From the NCBI GenBank assembly GCA_022826045.1, contig JAJDVQ010000013.1, positions 20,849-84,848 on the forward strand: a DNA stretch of 64,000 nucleotides, in the 5' to 3' direction. Below the pieces are notes generated by a model. It saw only the letters and a list, made by a program, of their open reading frames with translations. It was not told the DNA's origin and did not search any database. Every line of letters starts with the position of its first letter. Within the stretch, counting starts at the first letter, position 1. The DNA is from Acidimicrobiia bacterium (GTDB taxonomy: Bacteria > Actinomycetota > Acidimicrobiia > Acidimicrobiales > Poriferisodalaceae). A program made the translations under genes and the position numbers. This document shows positions 8,334 through 17,900 of this stretch, piece after piece.

Positions 8334-9278
8334 GTGAGCCGCCGCGGCAGTTTCGAGTTCAGTGTCGAGAGTGTCTGGGACCGTGACCCGCGGGTCGCGG
8401 AGGGAGCCGTGTCGCGGGTGCTGGCCGTCGGCGATCTTCACGGCATCATGACTGCTTTGCAGTCGGCGATAGCTGTCGATGTGGACGTCGAAGCCGACGC
8501 GATCGTGCAGGTCGGAGATTTCTGGCTCGCTGACAGGCACTGGTCGAAGTTCACTGCACGCCACTCCGCCTACATGGAGACCGCGGCGGCGTCGCCGGTG
8601 CCGATAGTGGCCATCGACGGCAACCACGAAATCTGGCCGACGCTCGCGAGGTTCGCGGCTACCCCCGAAGCACTGCAGGCCGCGGCGGCACGCCGCCCTG
8701 TCAGTCTCGGCGGCAGCCTGTGGTGGGCGCAGCGAGGCAGCGTCTGGACATGGAACGGCTGCCGCGTCGGCGCGCTCGGCGGAGCGGTGTCACCTGACAA
8801 GCACATCGAGGACGTCCGCCGGTACCGATGGCCCGAGGAGACCGTCACCGACGCTGACCTGGGCCGGCTCGTCGAGAACGCTGACGTCGAGCACGATGGC
8901 AAGCTCGACCTGCTGTTCACCCACGACGCGCCCGCTCAGACTCGAGGGCTCCGCGGGGGCGTCGACTACCTGTGGCGGTTCCCCGAGGTCGAAGCCGAGA
9001 TGAACCAGACCCGCAAGCTGCTCGCCGAAGCCGTCGTCCGGCTCGAACCCGGCACGCTGCTGCACGGGCACTGGCATCAGCACAACCGCGAGACCATCAA
9101 CGAAACCACCGACGCAGTCAGCCTCGCAGCCAACATGGAACCCGGAACCGCTGCCGCTGCCGTGCTTGACCTTCACGGACCCGGCGTCGACGTCGAAACA
9201 ACAGGAATCGGGTACAGGACCGACACAGCCAGATGGGCCGCCAGCGCACGCGACATCACGCGACTCGCTGAACTGTGA
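8334..9278 (+). CDS. Calcineurin-like metallophosphoesterase
   Basis: The 314-residue protein shows the ordered metal-binding motifs of calcineurin-like phosphoesterases: VGDLHG near residue 30, QVGDFWLADRHW near 60, IDGNHE near 95, LLFTHDAP near 195 and LLHGHWHQHN near 240. It should hydrolyse phosphoester bonds using two metal ions in the cytosol. It starts at GTG 100 bp after the nucleotidyltransferase gene and is convergent with the Fic gene, with only 27 bp between stops. A substrate such as a nucleotide or nucleic-acid end is possible in this toxin-rich setting but is not shown by the sequence. Confidence 0.88.
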   Translation: MSRRGSFEFSVESVWDRDPRVAEGAVSRVLAVGDLHGIMTALQSAIAVDVDVEADAIVQVGDFWLADRHWSKFTARHSAYMETAAASPVPIVAIDGNHEIWPTLARFAATPEALQAAAARRPVSLGGSLWWAQRGSVWTWNGCRVGALGGAVSPDKHIEDVRRYRWPEETVTDADLGRLVENADVEHDGKLDLLFTHDAPAQTRGLRGGVDYLWRFPEVEAEMNQTRKLLAEAVVRLEPGTLLHGHWHQHNRETINETTDAVSLAANMEPGTAAAAVLDLHGPGVDVETTGIGYRTDTARWAASARDITRLAEL

Positions 9279-9305
9279 CGAGCTGTCCCCCGTTCGCCGG
9301 GGAAC

Positions 9306-10697
9306 TCACCGTCGCCGGTAGCGGTGCTGGCCGCCGTGGCCTCGTGGCAGGACACACGGCTTGCGGGATCGCGGCCCGCGGTGCCCGCAAGGAGGCGGCC
9401 CGGGGCGATTCGGAACAACCGAGGCCGGAGTGTTGCCTCGTGGCGGGGGGCGCGTTCCAAGGCTGTGCGTCATCACACCGTCGGGCTGCATCTGACGCAT
9501 TGCGCCTACCAGGTCGGCGACCGTGTAGCGGACGTTGCGCTCTCCGCCAGCCGTGTCCAGGATGCCGGCTGACGCGAGCGCTTTCACGGCGTTGCGTGCG
9601 ACCCGCTCGGACACCCCGAGACGGACGCTGACCATCCCTGTGTCGAGCACCGGCATGGACGGCAGATGCGCCAGCAGACGCGCGGAAGCGCTGCCTGCTC
9701 GGAAGCGCGCCTGCCGTTGCCATTTCTCCACGAGCCGTTCCATCATGCCTGCGGTTCTCTCTGCCTGCTCGTAGGCGCTCTCGCAGGCTTCGCCGAATCG
9801 GCGGATCCATTGTTCGTGTACTCGGCTTCGGGTCGCGGTGTCGTCGACGACGCAGTCCACGCGGGTGTCGTTCAGTGCGGCGTAGTAGCCGGCCCTGTCT
9901 CGCTCGAGCGCTGTGCTGATCGGGACTGTCCCGCCCGCGAGCCGATGAGCGTTGAGCACCGCCTGTATCAACGCCCGTCCGGTGCGTCCGTTGCCGTCCT
10001 CGAACGGATGGATTGTCTCGAACTGGGCGTGAACGATTGCTGCTCTGAGCACAGCAGTGTGTCCGCTGCCGTTGATGTAGCCGACGAGGTCATTGAGCAG
10101 CCCCTCGAGATGCTCAGGCGGCGGCGCCACAAACGTCGCGTCGTCGATGAGGCAGCCGGCAGGACCGACCCATATCGGCTCAGCGCGGATCGTTCCGCCT
10201 ATGTCGTGGTCGCGGATGTTCTCGAACAGCGCCATGTGCAATCGAAGGATGTCGTCGACAGTGCAGGCATGGCCTTCGGACATCTGCCGGCCCAGTGCGA
10301 CCGCGGCAGCTATCTGGCGGGACGCGCCGAGCGTCAATGTCTCGTTGGCGTCTGACACAGGTCGACCGACTTGTTCTCGATAGCGCGCCCAGGCGAACGC
10401 GTCTGTGGTGGTGTGGATGTTCTCGATGGCGCTCGTGCGGATGCTCTCGTCGCGGGCCGTCATCCAATCCGCCAAGGCGCTTCCGAGGTCCGTGTGCGGC
10501 AGCGCCGTGATGCGTTCGAGGGCGCTCTGCGCGGCGACCAGCGTTTCGACCGCGGCTGCGCTCAGTTGCGGTTCCCAGTCGCGCAGCGGATGCGGCACGT
10601 AGGCTCGGTAGGAGCGGTGCCCGTACCCGACTCGACTCGCGAGCCAGCCCTTCGCCGCCACATATCTGCCCATAGCCCCCACAATAACGTTCCGCAT
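9306..10697 (-). CDS. Fic-domain protein (class II, own inhibitory helix) with Cys/His tail
   Basis: The 463-residue protein has the Fic catalytic loop HPFEDGNGRTGRAL near residue 225, matching HPFx[DE]GNGRxxR. Its N-terminal part contains TSAIEN, matching the (S/T)xxxE(G/N) inhibitory motif, so activity is probably self-restrained. A winged-helix segment (MVSVRLGVSERVARNAVKAL) follows the Fic core. Fic enzymes usually AMPylate proteins. The last 27 residues are a Pro/Arg-rich tail with two Cys and two His nearly identical in pattern to the tail of the nucleotidyltransferase at 7367-8233. Its start codon lies inside the first copy of an 18-bp direct repeat, suggesting tight transcriptional or translational control. 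Confidence 0.9.
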   Translation of the reverse strand: MRNVIVGAMGRYVAAKGWLASRVGYGHRSYRAYVPHPLRDWEPQLSAAAVETLVAAQSALERITALPHTDLGSALADWMTARDESIRTSAIENIHTTTDAFAWARYREQVGRPVSDANETLTLGASRQIAAAVALGRQMSEGHACTVDDILRLHMALFENIRDHDIGGTIRAEPIWVGPAGCLIDDATFVAPPPEHLEGLLNDLVGYINGSGHTAVLRAAIVHAQFETIHPFEDGNGRTGRALIQAVLNAHRLAGGTVPISTALERDRAGYYAALNDTRVDCVVDDTATRSRVHEQWIRRFGEACESAYEQAERTAGMMERLVEKWQRQARFRAGSASARLLAHLPSMPVLDTGMVSVRLGVSERVARNAVKALASAGILDTAGGERNVRYTVADLVGAMRQMQPDGVMTHSLGTRPPPRGNTPASVVPNRPGPPPCGHRGPRSRKPCVLPRGHGGQHRYRRR

Positions 10698-10753
10698 GGG
10701 CTATTCCGGCGTTCGGAACGGAACTTCACGGGCACAACGTTCCGCATGGGCTA
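10686..10753 (-). promoter_or_regulatory. Paired 18-bp repeats spanning the fic start, possible operator
   Basis: The sequence AACGTTCCGCATGGGCTA occurs at 10686-10703 and again, identically, at 10736-10753, 50 bp apart (near five helical turns). The first copy contains the fic start codon and first codons on the minus strand. Between the copies is GTTCGGAAC, a 9-bp palindrome, flanked by further CGGAA/TTCCG half sites. This looks like a two-site operator for an autoregulator, perhaps the winged-helix part of Fic itself. The function is inference. Confidence 0.5.
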
Positions 10754-10813
10754 CTCGGAAGCGTCTGGGGTGTGCAGCGCGCTCTGCGAGGCAGCGCCAC
10801 GCATTCGTCGTTC

Positions 10814-11384
10814 TCAGGGCAGCGAGACTCGGTCTGTGTGGTCTTCGATTCTGCGTGTGTGAGCGGACGGCAGGTCACCGCCGAGCGGTCCGACCGGTTC
10901 CTTTGGGTCGGCGGCGAACGAGTCGAACTGTTCGTTGGCTTCGACAGCAGCATCAGCGCCTACGACGTCGAGGTGACGGTCGCGGGTTTGCATGGCGACC
11001 GCTCGCAGCAGCATCCGGTCCGGCATGATCTGCCCTTTGGCGCCGTTCGGGGTCGCTGCCGGGACAGACTCGTATTCGGCGAACGGATACGTGTCGACCG
11101 GTGTCTCGCTGGCTTCGCAGCGATATCTGTATTCGACGCCGATGGGCGAGTCGGAGCTGTCCTCAGCCCAGCGGACAACCGGAGCGTCGAACTCGTCGGA
11201 ACGGACGGTCGGTGATGGCTCGCACGTTCTCGAGCAGCAGCGTCGGACGTTCGTCGCTGCGAGCGAGCAGGCCCGTGAGCGCATCGAACAGCCACCGCCC
11301 GTCGCTGTCTCCGCGGCGTTCGCCGACGGTGGCCATCAGCACCTCCCCGCAGAAGGCCGGGTAGCTGTGACACCCCTGTCCTAG
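10814..11384 (-). pseudogene. Broken gene, N-part resembling a cytosine-5 DNA methyltransferase
   Basis: This 700-bp interval between fic and the AddB-like gene has no intact gene. On the minus strand one frame (about 11163-11384) reads GERRGDSDGRWLFDAL and, 10 residues on, PTLLLENV, which fits the region from motif III to the ENV motif IV of C5 methyltransferases. A second minus frame (10814-11284) continues with an ordinary protein-like acidic sequence I cannot identify. They look like pieces of one gene split by a frameshift near 11215. The catalytic Pro-Cys motif is not visible. The methyltransferase assignment is tentative. Confidence 0.4.
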
Positions 11385-11394
11385 CTTTCGTGCC

Positions 11395-14300
11395 GTGGCC
11401 ACCGACACCATGACGGACGAGGTACCCCGCAGCGGCAGCGCTTCGGAGAGCGAAGGGGTGCGGGTTGTTCCCGTGGCTTTCGGAATGCCGGCACGACAGG
11501 CGCTGGCTGCGTTGGCGGCCGAAGCCAAGACGGGCGACCCGCTGAGACCGGTCACTGTCGTGGTGCCGTCCAACTACACCGGGCTGGCGCTGCGTCGTGC
11601 CTTCGCCTTGGGGGTCACCGATGAGGGAGACGAGGCACCGGGCGACACGGCACGGGCGACCGGCGGCGGCATCGCGGCATTTGACACGCTGACGTTCGGG
11701 GCACTCGCCGATCGACTGGCCGGGCCGTCCCTGCAAGCAGCCGGCCGGCGGCCGCACGGCGCCATGGTGCTGACGGCAGCCGTACGCGAGGCACTTCGCC
11801 ACGATGCTGCCCTCTTCGGGCCGGTGGCCGATCACCACCGCACCGCGGAGGCGCTGGCGGGGACCTACAGCGAACTGCGCGATCTCTCGCCGCGCCAACT
11901 GAAGCAGGTCGCCGCGACATCCACGCGGGCAGCGGCCGTCGTCGCCATCTGCGAACGCATCAGATCGTTGCTGGCGCCGGAGTGGTACGACACGAGCGAA
12001 CTCCTGCAGGCCGCCGCTGCACACGCGGAATCTGCACAGCCAGGCGCCCTCGCGTTCGACCCGGGAGAGTTCGTGCTGTACCTGCCGCGACGGCTCAGCG
12101 TGCCTGAGGCCCGGCTGGTGCGCGCACTCGGCCTGTGGACGCTGGCCGCGCGCCGCATGCCGCTGCATGTGCTGGTGGGCGTCACCGGCGATCATGCAGC
12201 CGACGCGTCGGCGCGAGCGGTCTGCGAGCGACTGGGAGTCGGGCTGCCGGCCCATGAGGCGATGCCGCCGACCGGCACGCGGATCATGAGCGTCACCGAC
12301 CCCGACGAGGAAGCGCGCACTGTGGTGCGCGCCGTGGTGGCCGATCTCGACGAAGGTGTGGCCCCAGGGCGCACTGCGGTGTTCTACGCGGCGGCCGAAC
12401 CGTACGGACGCATGCTTGAAGAGCAATTCGAGGCTGCGGGCGTGCTGACGTACGGCAGCACCGCACGCACGCTGGGCGAGTCGATCTACGGGCGATTTGC
12501 CTTGGGCTTGAGCGCTCTGGCCGACGACGGCGGCACTCCCTTCCTCGGACGTCGCGAAGTGTTCGATCTGCTTGCCGGCGCCAAGATCCCGCGTCGGCAG
12601 CCCCGCCAGCGAAACGCTGAGGAGCACTTCTTCGTGCCCGATTCGGCGTGGGAGCGCTTGGCTCGCGCAGCCCATGTGGTCAGCGGTGACGACTGGGAGG
12701 TCCGGCTGTCGGCTCACGCCGAGCTGCTGGAAAGCCAAGCGCGGCCCAGAGCCCACGGCGAAGCATCGGCAGACACCCAAGCCGCATGGCTCCGTCGGCA
12801 GGCCCGCGAATGCCGTGCAGCAGCAGAGTTCGCGGCAGAACTGCGCGATCGCGTGCAGCAAGGCAGGCAGCACCGGACATGGCGCAGCCTGTGCGACTGG
12901 ATGCGCGCCTCGCTGCGGCGCTACCTGGGAGCAGTGGGGCGCGACGGCTGGACGCAGGATTGGCCGCCGTGGGAGCGCAGTGCCGCGGAGCGCGTGGAAG
13001 GCGTGCTCGACCGGCTGGCCGACCTCGGCACGGTGGAGAGGCGGGTCACGCTGGGTGTGATGCGCCGCGCGCTCGAAGTCGAACTCGGCCAACCGCACGG
13101 TCGCAGCGGCACCGAGGGCACCGGCGTGTACGTCGGTCATGTCAATGGCGCAATCGACATCGTTGTCGATCGCACGTACGTCGTAGGCCTGGCCGAGGGC
13201 ATCTTCCCCTCGCGCCCCGTGCCCGACAGCCTCATCAACGAGGACGAGCGCCGTGCGCTGGGCGGCGCACTGGCACAGCAAACCGACGCGACCGCCGAGC
13301 AGCATCGAGCGCTGCTGGCCGCGATGGCCGGCGCCCGCCACGCCTGCACCCTGCTGCTTCCACGCGGCGACTTGCGTCGTAACTGCGAGTACGTGCCGTC
13401 ACGCCTGCTCATCGACACCGCTCGCCGACTCGAGCGTGCTGCTCGCGGCGGCGATGCTGCGGCGAACCCGGCGGGCCGCTCGGAAAGCGGTCAGGAGTAC
13501 TTCGCCGACGGCCTAGTGGACGGCGACAGCCTCAGCGCCGCGGCGCTCGACAGCGCGGTGGACGGCATCATCGAGGCCCCCTCGTATCTCGCCGGGATTC
13601 GCTCCGCCGGCTTTCCGGCCACGGTCACCGAGTACGACGCGGCGAGCCTGCTTGGGCACTGTGCGAGCGGGCGCCCGGTCGCGAGCCATGCACTGTGGCG
13701 CGACCCCGCACTGCGCAGGGGCGTCTCGCTGACCGACGCCCGCGCCAGCAGCGAGTTCACCCGCTTCGACGGGAACCTGGCCCGCGTCATCGATGCCGAC
13801 GGCGCGCTGGCCAAGGTCATGTCCGCCACCCGTCTCGAGCACTGGGCCACCTGCCCGCGGCGCTACCTGTTCGAGGATCTGCTCGGCATCAAGGCTGTCG
13901 AAGAACCCGAGGACATCCTGCGGCTCAGCCCGCTCGAACGAGGCCATCTCATGCACGAGTCCATCGACCGCTTCTTGCAGCCCCTGATCGCGAATCGACA
14001 GTCGGCAGGCAGGGACGCGCCCGTGGCTCTCAGCGGTCCGGGCCGCATGCCTCCGGGACCGCAGCGTCCGCCTTCCGACGAAGACCGCGACGAGCTTGTC
14101 GCTATCGGCCGCGAGCTGGCAGACCAGCGAGAAGCGCAAGGCCTGACCGGTTCGCCGCTGCTGTGGCAGCGCGACCGAGCCGCAATCTTGAGTGACCTGG
14201 CCGAAATGCTGGAGCGAGACGGCGACAAGCACCGGCCGCCCCGCGGCGAGATCGAAGGTTCGGAGTTCCGGTTCGGCTTTGCCGATTCCGCGGCCGGGGC

Positions 14301-14937
14301 CGTCGCATTCGACCTCGCCGACGGGCACACGGTGCGCTTTCGAGGCGTCATCGACCGGGTGGAGCGCACGGACGACGGCGCGTTGGTGGTCATCGACTAC
14401 AAGACCGGTTCGCCGCGCAGCTACCGGGGCCTGACGCCCGCCACTGCGCCGCGGACGTCCGAGCCAGATCCCACGCTGCGAGGCACGAAACTGCAGCTTC
14501 CCGTCTATGCGCTCGCTGCGGCTGAGCACTTTCGCGGCGCCGCGACCGTCGGCGCAGCAGATCACGCCGCCTACTGGTTCATCTCGAGCCGGCCCGGTTA
14601 CTGGACTTGGATCGATCTCGCTGTCGACGACGAGGTGATGCGGCGGTTCGCCCAGGTGGTCGAAGTCATCGTGGCGGGCATCCGCGGCGGTGTGTTCCCC
14701 GGCTATGCCCGCCCCGGTGACGATCGCCTGCCCTTCGTGGCATGCCCGTACTGCGATCCCGACGGCATCAGTTCGGGCGATGTCCGCAACGACTGGATGC
14801 GCAAGCGGCACCAGCCGCTGCTCGAGGGCTTCAGCCGCCTGGCCGAGCCTGACGAACACGACGCACTTGGCGCCGCGGCCGATGCCGACCCTGACGCTGC
14901 GTCACCGCGCGGGCGCTGCGTGGGCGGGCCGCGGTGA
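11395..14937 (+). CDS. AddB-like helicase-nuclease subunit (PD-(D/E)XK nuclease family)
   Basis: The 1180-residue protein resembles the AddB/RexB or actinobacterial UrdA-type partner of a RecB-like helicase. The N-terminal part is a degenerate UvrD-like fold without a clear Walker A. The C-terminal third has a RecB-type nuclease core: VVIDYKTGSPRSY near residue 1000 and KLQLPVYALAAAEH after it. A Cys at about 820 (HWATCPRRYLFEDLLG) and a late CPYCDP at about 1117 match the iron-sulfur staple of AddB nucleases. It starts at GTG and its TGA overlaps the next gene's GTG by 4 nt, so the two subunits are translated together. The complex processes double-strand DNA ends for recombination. Confidence 0.82.
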   Translation: MATDTMTDEVPRSGSASESEGVRVVPVAFGMPARQALAALAAEAKTGDPLRPVTVVVPSNYTGLALRRAFALGVTDEGDEAPGDTARATGGGIAAFDTLTFGALADRLAGPSLQAAGRRPHGAMVLTAAVREALRHDAALFGPVADHHRTAEALAGTYSELRDLSPRQLKQVAATSTRAAAVVAICERIRSLLAPEWYDTSELLQAAAAHAESAQPGALAFDPGEFVLYLPRRLSVPEARLVRALGLWTLAARRMPLHVLVGVTGDHAADASARAVCERLGVGLPAHEAMPPTGTRIMSVTDPDEEARTVVRAVVADLDEGVAPGRTAVFYAAAEPYGRMLEEQFEAAGVLTYGSTARTLGESIYGRFALGLSALADDGGTPFLGRREVFDLLAGAKIPRRQPRQRNAEEHFFVPDSAWERLARAAHVVSGDDWEVRLSAHAELLESQARPRAHGEASADTQAAWLRRQARECRAAAEFAAELRDRVQQGRQHRTWRSLCDWMRASLRRYLGAVGRDGWTQDWPPWERSAAERVEGVLDRLADLGTVERRVTLGVMRRALEVELGQPHGRSGTEGTGVYVGHVNGAIDIVVDRTYVVGLAEGIFPSRPVPDSLINEDERRALGGALAQQTDATAEQHRALLAAMAGARHACTLLLPRGDLRRNCEYVPSRLLIDTARRLERAARGGDAAANPAGRSESGQEYFADGLVDGDSLSAAALDSAVDGIIEAPSYLAGIRSAGFPATVTEYDAASLLGHCASGRPVASHALWRDPALRRGVSLTDARASSEFTRFDGNLARVIDADGALAKVMSATRLEHWATCPRRYLFEDLLGIKAVEEPEDILRLSPLERGHLMHESIDRFLQPLIANRQSAGRDAPVALSGPGRMPPGPQRPPSDEDRDELVAIGRELADQREAQGLTGSPLLWQRDRAAILSDLAEMLERDGDKHRPPRGEIEGSEFRFGFADSAAGAVAFDLADGHTVRFRGVIDRVERTDDGALVVIDYKTGSPRSYRGLTPATAPRTSEPDPTLRGTKLQLPVYALAAAEHFRGAATVGAADHAAYWFISSRPGYWTWIDLAVDDEVMRRFAQVVEVIVAGIRGGVFPGYARPGDDRLPFVACPYCDPDGISSGDVRNDWMRKRHQPLLEGFSRLAEPDEHDALGAAADADPDAASPRGRCVGGPR

Positions 14938-17900
14938 GTGCGGCGACCGGCGCCGAGCCGGCAGCGGTAGCCGATCATTCCGTACGCGAGCGCGTCGTGC
15001 ACGACGTCGGCTCGACGATGTTCGTGGAGGCCGGCGCTGGCACCGGCAAGACCACCGCGCTGGTCGGTCGCATCGTCGAGCTGGTGTCGGGCGAGCATGC
15101 CGTGCCGATCAGCGCGATTGCGGCCATCACGTTCACCGAGAAGGCCGCCGCCGAATTGCGCAATCGAATCCGCGCGGAGCTGAACGCCCGATTGGCAGGG
15201 TCGCAGGACGCCCGGACGTGCCAGCAGTTGCGTGACGCGCTCGACGGGCTCGACAGTGCAGCCATCTCGACGCTGCACAGCTTCGCTCGCCGCATCCTCA
15301 GCGAGCATCCCATCGAAGCCGGACTGCCGCCGCTGTTCGAGACGCTTGATCAGATCACGAGCGACGTCGAGTTCGACGATCGCTGGCGCAGTTTCGTCAA
15401 CGGGCTCCTGGCCGACCACGATGCGCTGTGGCTCGTGCAGATGCTCGACGCGGCCGGCGTGACGCCAGCCGATCTGCGCGAGATAGGCGCTGCCTTCGGC
15501 GCCAACTGGGACCGCATCAGGCAGCCGGACCGCCCATTCGAGCCGGCGCCGCTGCAGATCGACGGTCTGGTGGCCCGCGGCAGCGCGCTGTGCGCGCGCA
15601 GGCGCGAGTGCAGCGATCCCGGCGACAAGGCGCTGGCCCGCTTCGGACAGCTCGAAGAGTTCGTGGCTCGCCTGCGATGGGCGCGCAGCGACGCCGAGGC
15701 GCTGGGGGTGCTGCTCGATGCCGAAGACTCCCGCCACGGCGTCCCCAAGATCGGCAACCGTCGCAGGGGAACAGGGCAGGCCCAGAACTGGAAGGACATC
15801 GCGTCGGTGCGCGAGGACTTCACTGCATTGCGCGTGCTCTGCACCGAGACGGCAGCCGAAGCGCTGCAGCAGGTGATCTCTGCGTGGTGCAGCCACGTCG
15901 CCCGCTTCACCATCGAAGCCGCAGAGCAGCGGCGTGCCAGCGGGCGGCTGGAGTTCCACGACCTGCTGGTTCGCGCACGCGACCTGCTGAAGTCATCGCA
16001 TGATGCCCGCGACTCGCTGCACCGGCGGTACCGGCACCTGCTGCTCGACGAGTTCCAGGACACCGACCCGATCCAGATCGAGATCGCAACGCGCATCGCT
16101 GCCGTGGTGGATGCCGACGAGTCCGTGCCCGACGGCTGGCGGCACATCGACACCGTGGACGGGCAGCTGTTCTTCGTCGGCGATCCCAAACAGTCGATCT
16201 ACCGGTTCCGTCGGGCCGACATCAGCCTGTATCTCGATGCCAAGGACAGCTTCACGAGCTCGCAGCCTCAGACGGCGCTGGTCACGAACTTCCGCACGAC
16301 GGAGCCGATCATCGAATGGGTCAATCACGCCTTCGGCCGGCTGATGGCTGCCCGCGGCGTCGATCCGGTCGATCAGCTCGCACCCCCGGCACACGACGCC
16401 GGCGCCGAACCGGCGGCGGCAGCCGACGCAGCGCCGCAGCATTCGGAGCGACTTCACCCCGAGTATGCACCCCTGCACGCATCGAGATCGGCAGTGGGCC
16501 ACGGGCCGGCAGTCGTGACGCTGGGCCTGAGCGGCCATGGCGATATCAGTGCGCAAGCCATTCGCGAGGTTGAGGCCGCCGACATCGCCAGCGCCATCAC
16601 CGAGATCCTCGCGAATCAGTGGTCCGTCGAGGACCGTCACCGCGGCGGCGAGCGGCCAGCCCGCCTCGGCGACATCGCCATCCTCATCCCGACGCGGACA
16701 TGCCTGCCGCAGCTTGAAGCGGGACTGACAGCAGCGCAGGTGCCGTATCGCCTCGACGCATCGGAGTTCGTGTGGCGCTCCCGGACGGTGCGTGATCTGC
16801 TGATGTGCCTGCGGGCCGTTGCCGACCCCGACGACGCTCTCGCGGTCGCGAACGCGCTGCGCACGCCGCTGTACGGGTGCGGCGACGACGACCTGTACAC
16901 GTACTGCCGAGCGGTCGGGTCGTGGAGTCTCTTCGCTTCCGATTTCTCCGCAGTGCCGGGCGGCGCCGAGCACCCGGTGGCACTAGGCATCCAGCACCTG
17001 CGGCGTCTCTACGACGAGCATGCCGTTGTCGCCCCGTCGGTGCTGCTCGACCGGCTGGTACGCGAGCGGCGCGTCGTCGAGCAGGCCGCAGCCGGGCGGC
17101 GAACCCGCCAAGTCTGGCGACATGTGCGCTACGTCATCGATCAGGCGCGGGCATGGTCGCACAGTCAGCAAGGAGGCTTGCGGCAGTTCCTCCGCTGGGC
17201 CTCGATGCAGGCGTCCGAACGCGCCAAAGTCACCGAGGCAATCCTTCCCGAATCTGACGACGACTCGGTCAGGGTGATGACGGTTCACGCAGCGAAAGGA
17301 CTCGAGTTCCCGATCGTGATCGTGGCGGGCCTCCAAGGCGGCAACCGGTCGCGGCCGTCGCTCGTGGGCTTCACCGGCGCTGACCACGACGGCCCCGAAC
17401 ACTGCTGCGGCGCTGCCGCAGTGCGCCTGCGCGCCGGCGCCGAGACAGCCGGCTACGCACTCTGGGCCGAACGCGAGAAGACAGCGGATCACTTCGAGCG
17501 CATCCGGCTGCTGTACGTGGCCTGCACCCGCGCACGCGACCACCTGATCGTGTCGTTGCATCGCCCGCTGCCGCCCGCGAACGCGGACACCGCGCAGCAG
17601 CCGCGCAGCAAACCCAGTTCGCAGCTGCTCTTCGAAGCGATGCCGAAGCTCGACGCCGGGACGGTGGCGAGCGCTCGCGGCTGGGACTACCGAGAGGCCC
17701 CGGGCGATGCGACGGTTGCCCTGCAGGCCGCCGACACCGCGGCCTCGCGCAGCGGGCTTCCCGAGCGCGGCGACTGGCTTGCGCGACGGGAGCGAGCTGT
17801 GCGATCAACGAGAGTTCGCTCGGCGCTCAGCGCCACCTTCATTGCTCGCGGCGGTGCCGCTGCGGTCGGCGGCGGAGGACCTCACCAAGTCAGTCCGCAC

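Noticed and set aside
10960-13341. 793-residue minus-strand ORF
   Set aside because: It is antisense to the AddB-like gene, which has clear nuclease motifs and Fe-S Cys residues; the minus frame is His/Arg/Gln-rich as expected for a high-GC shadow frame.
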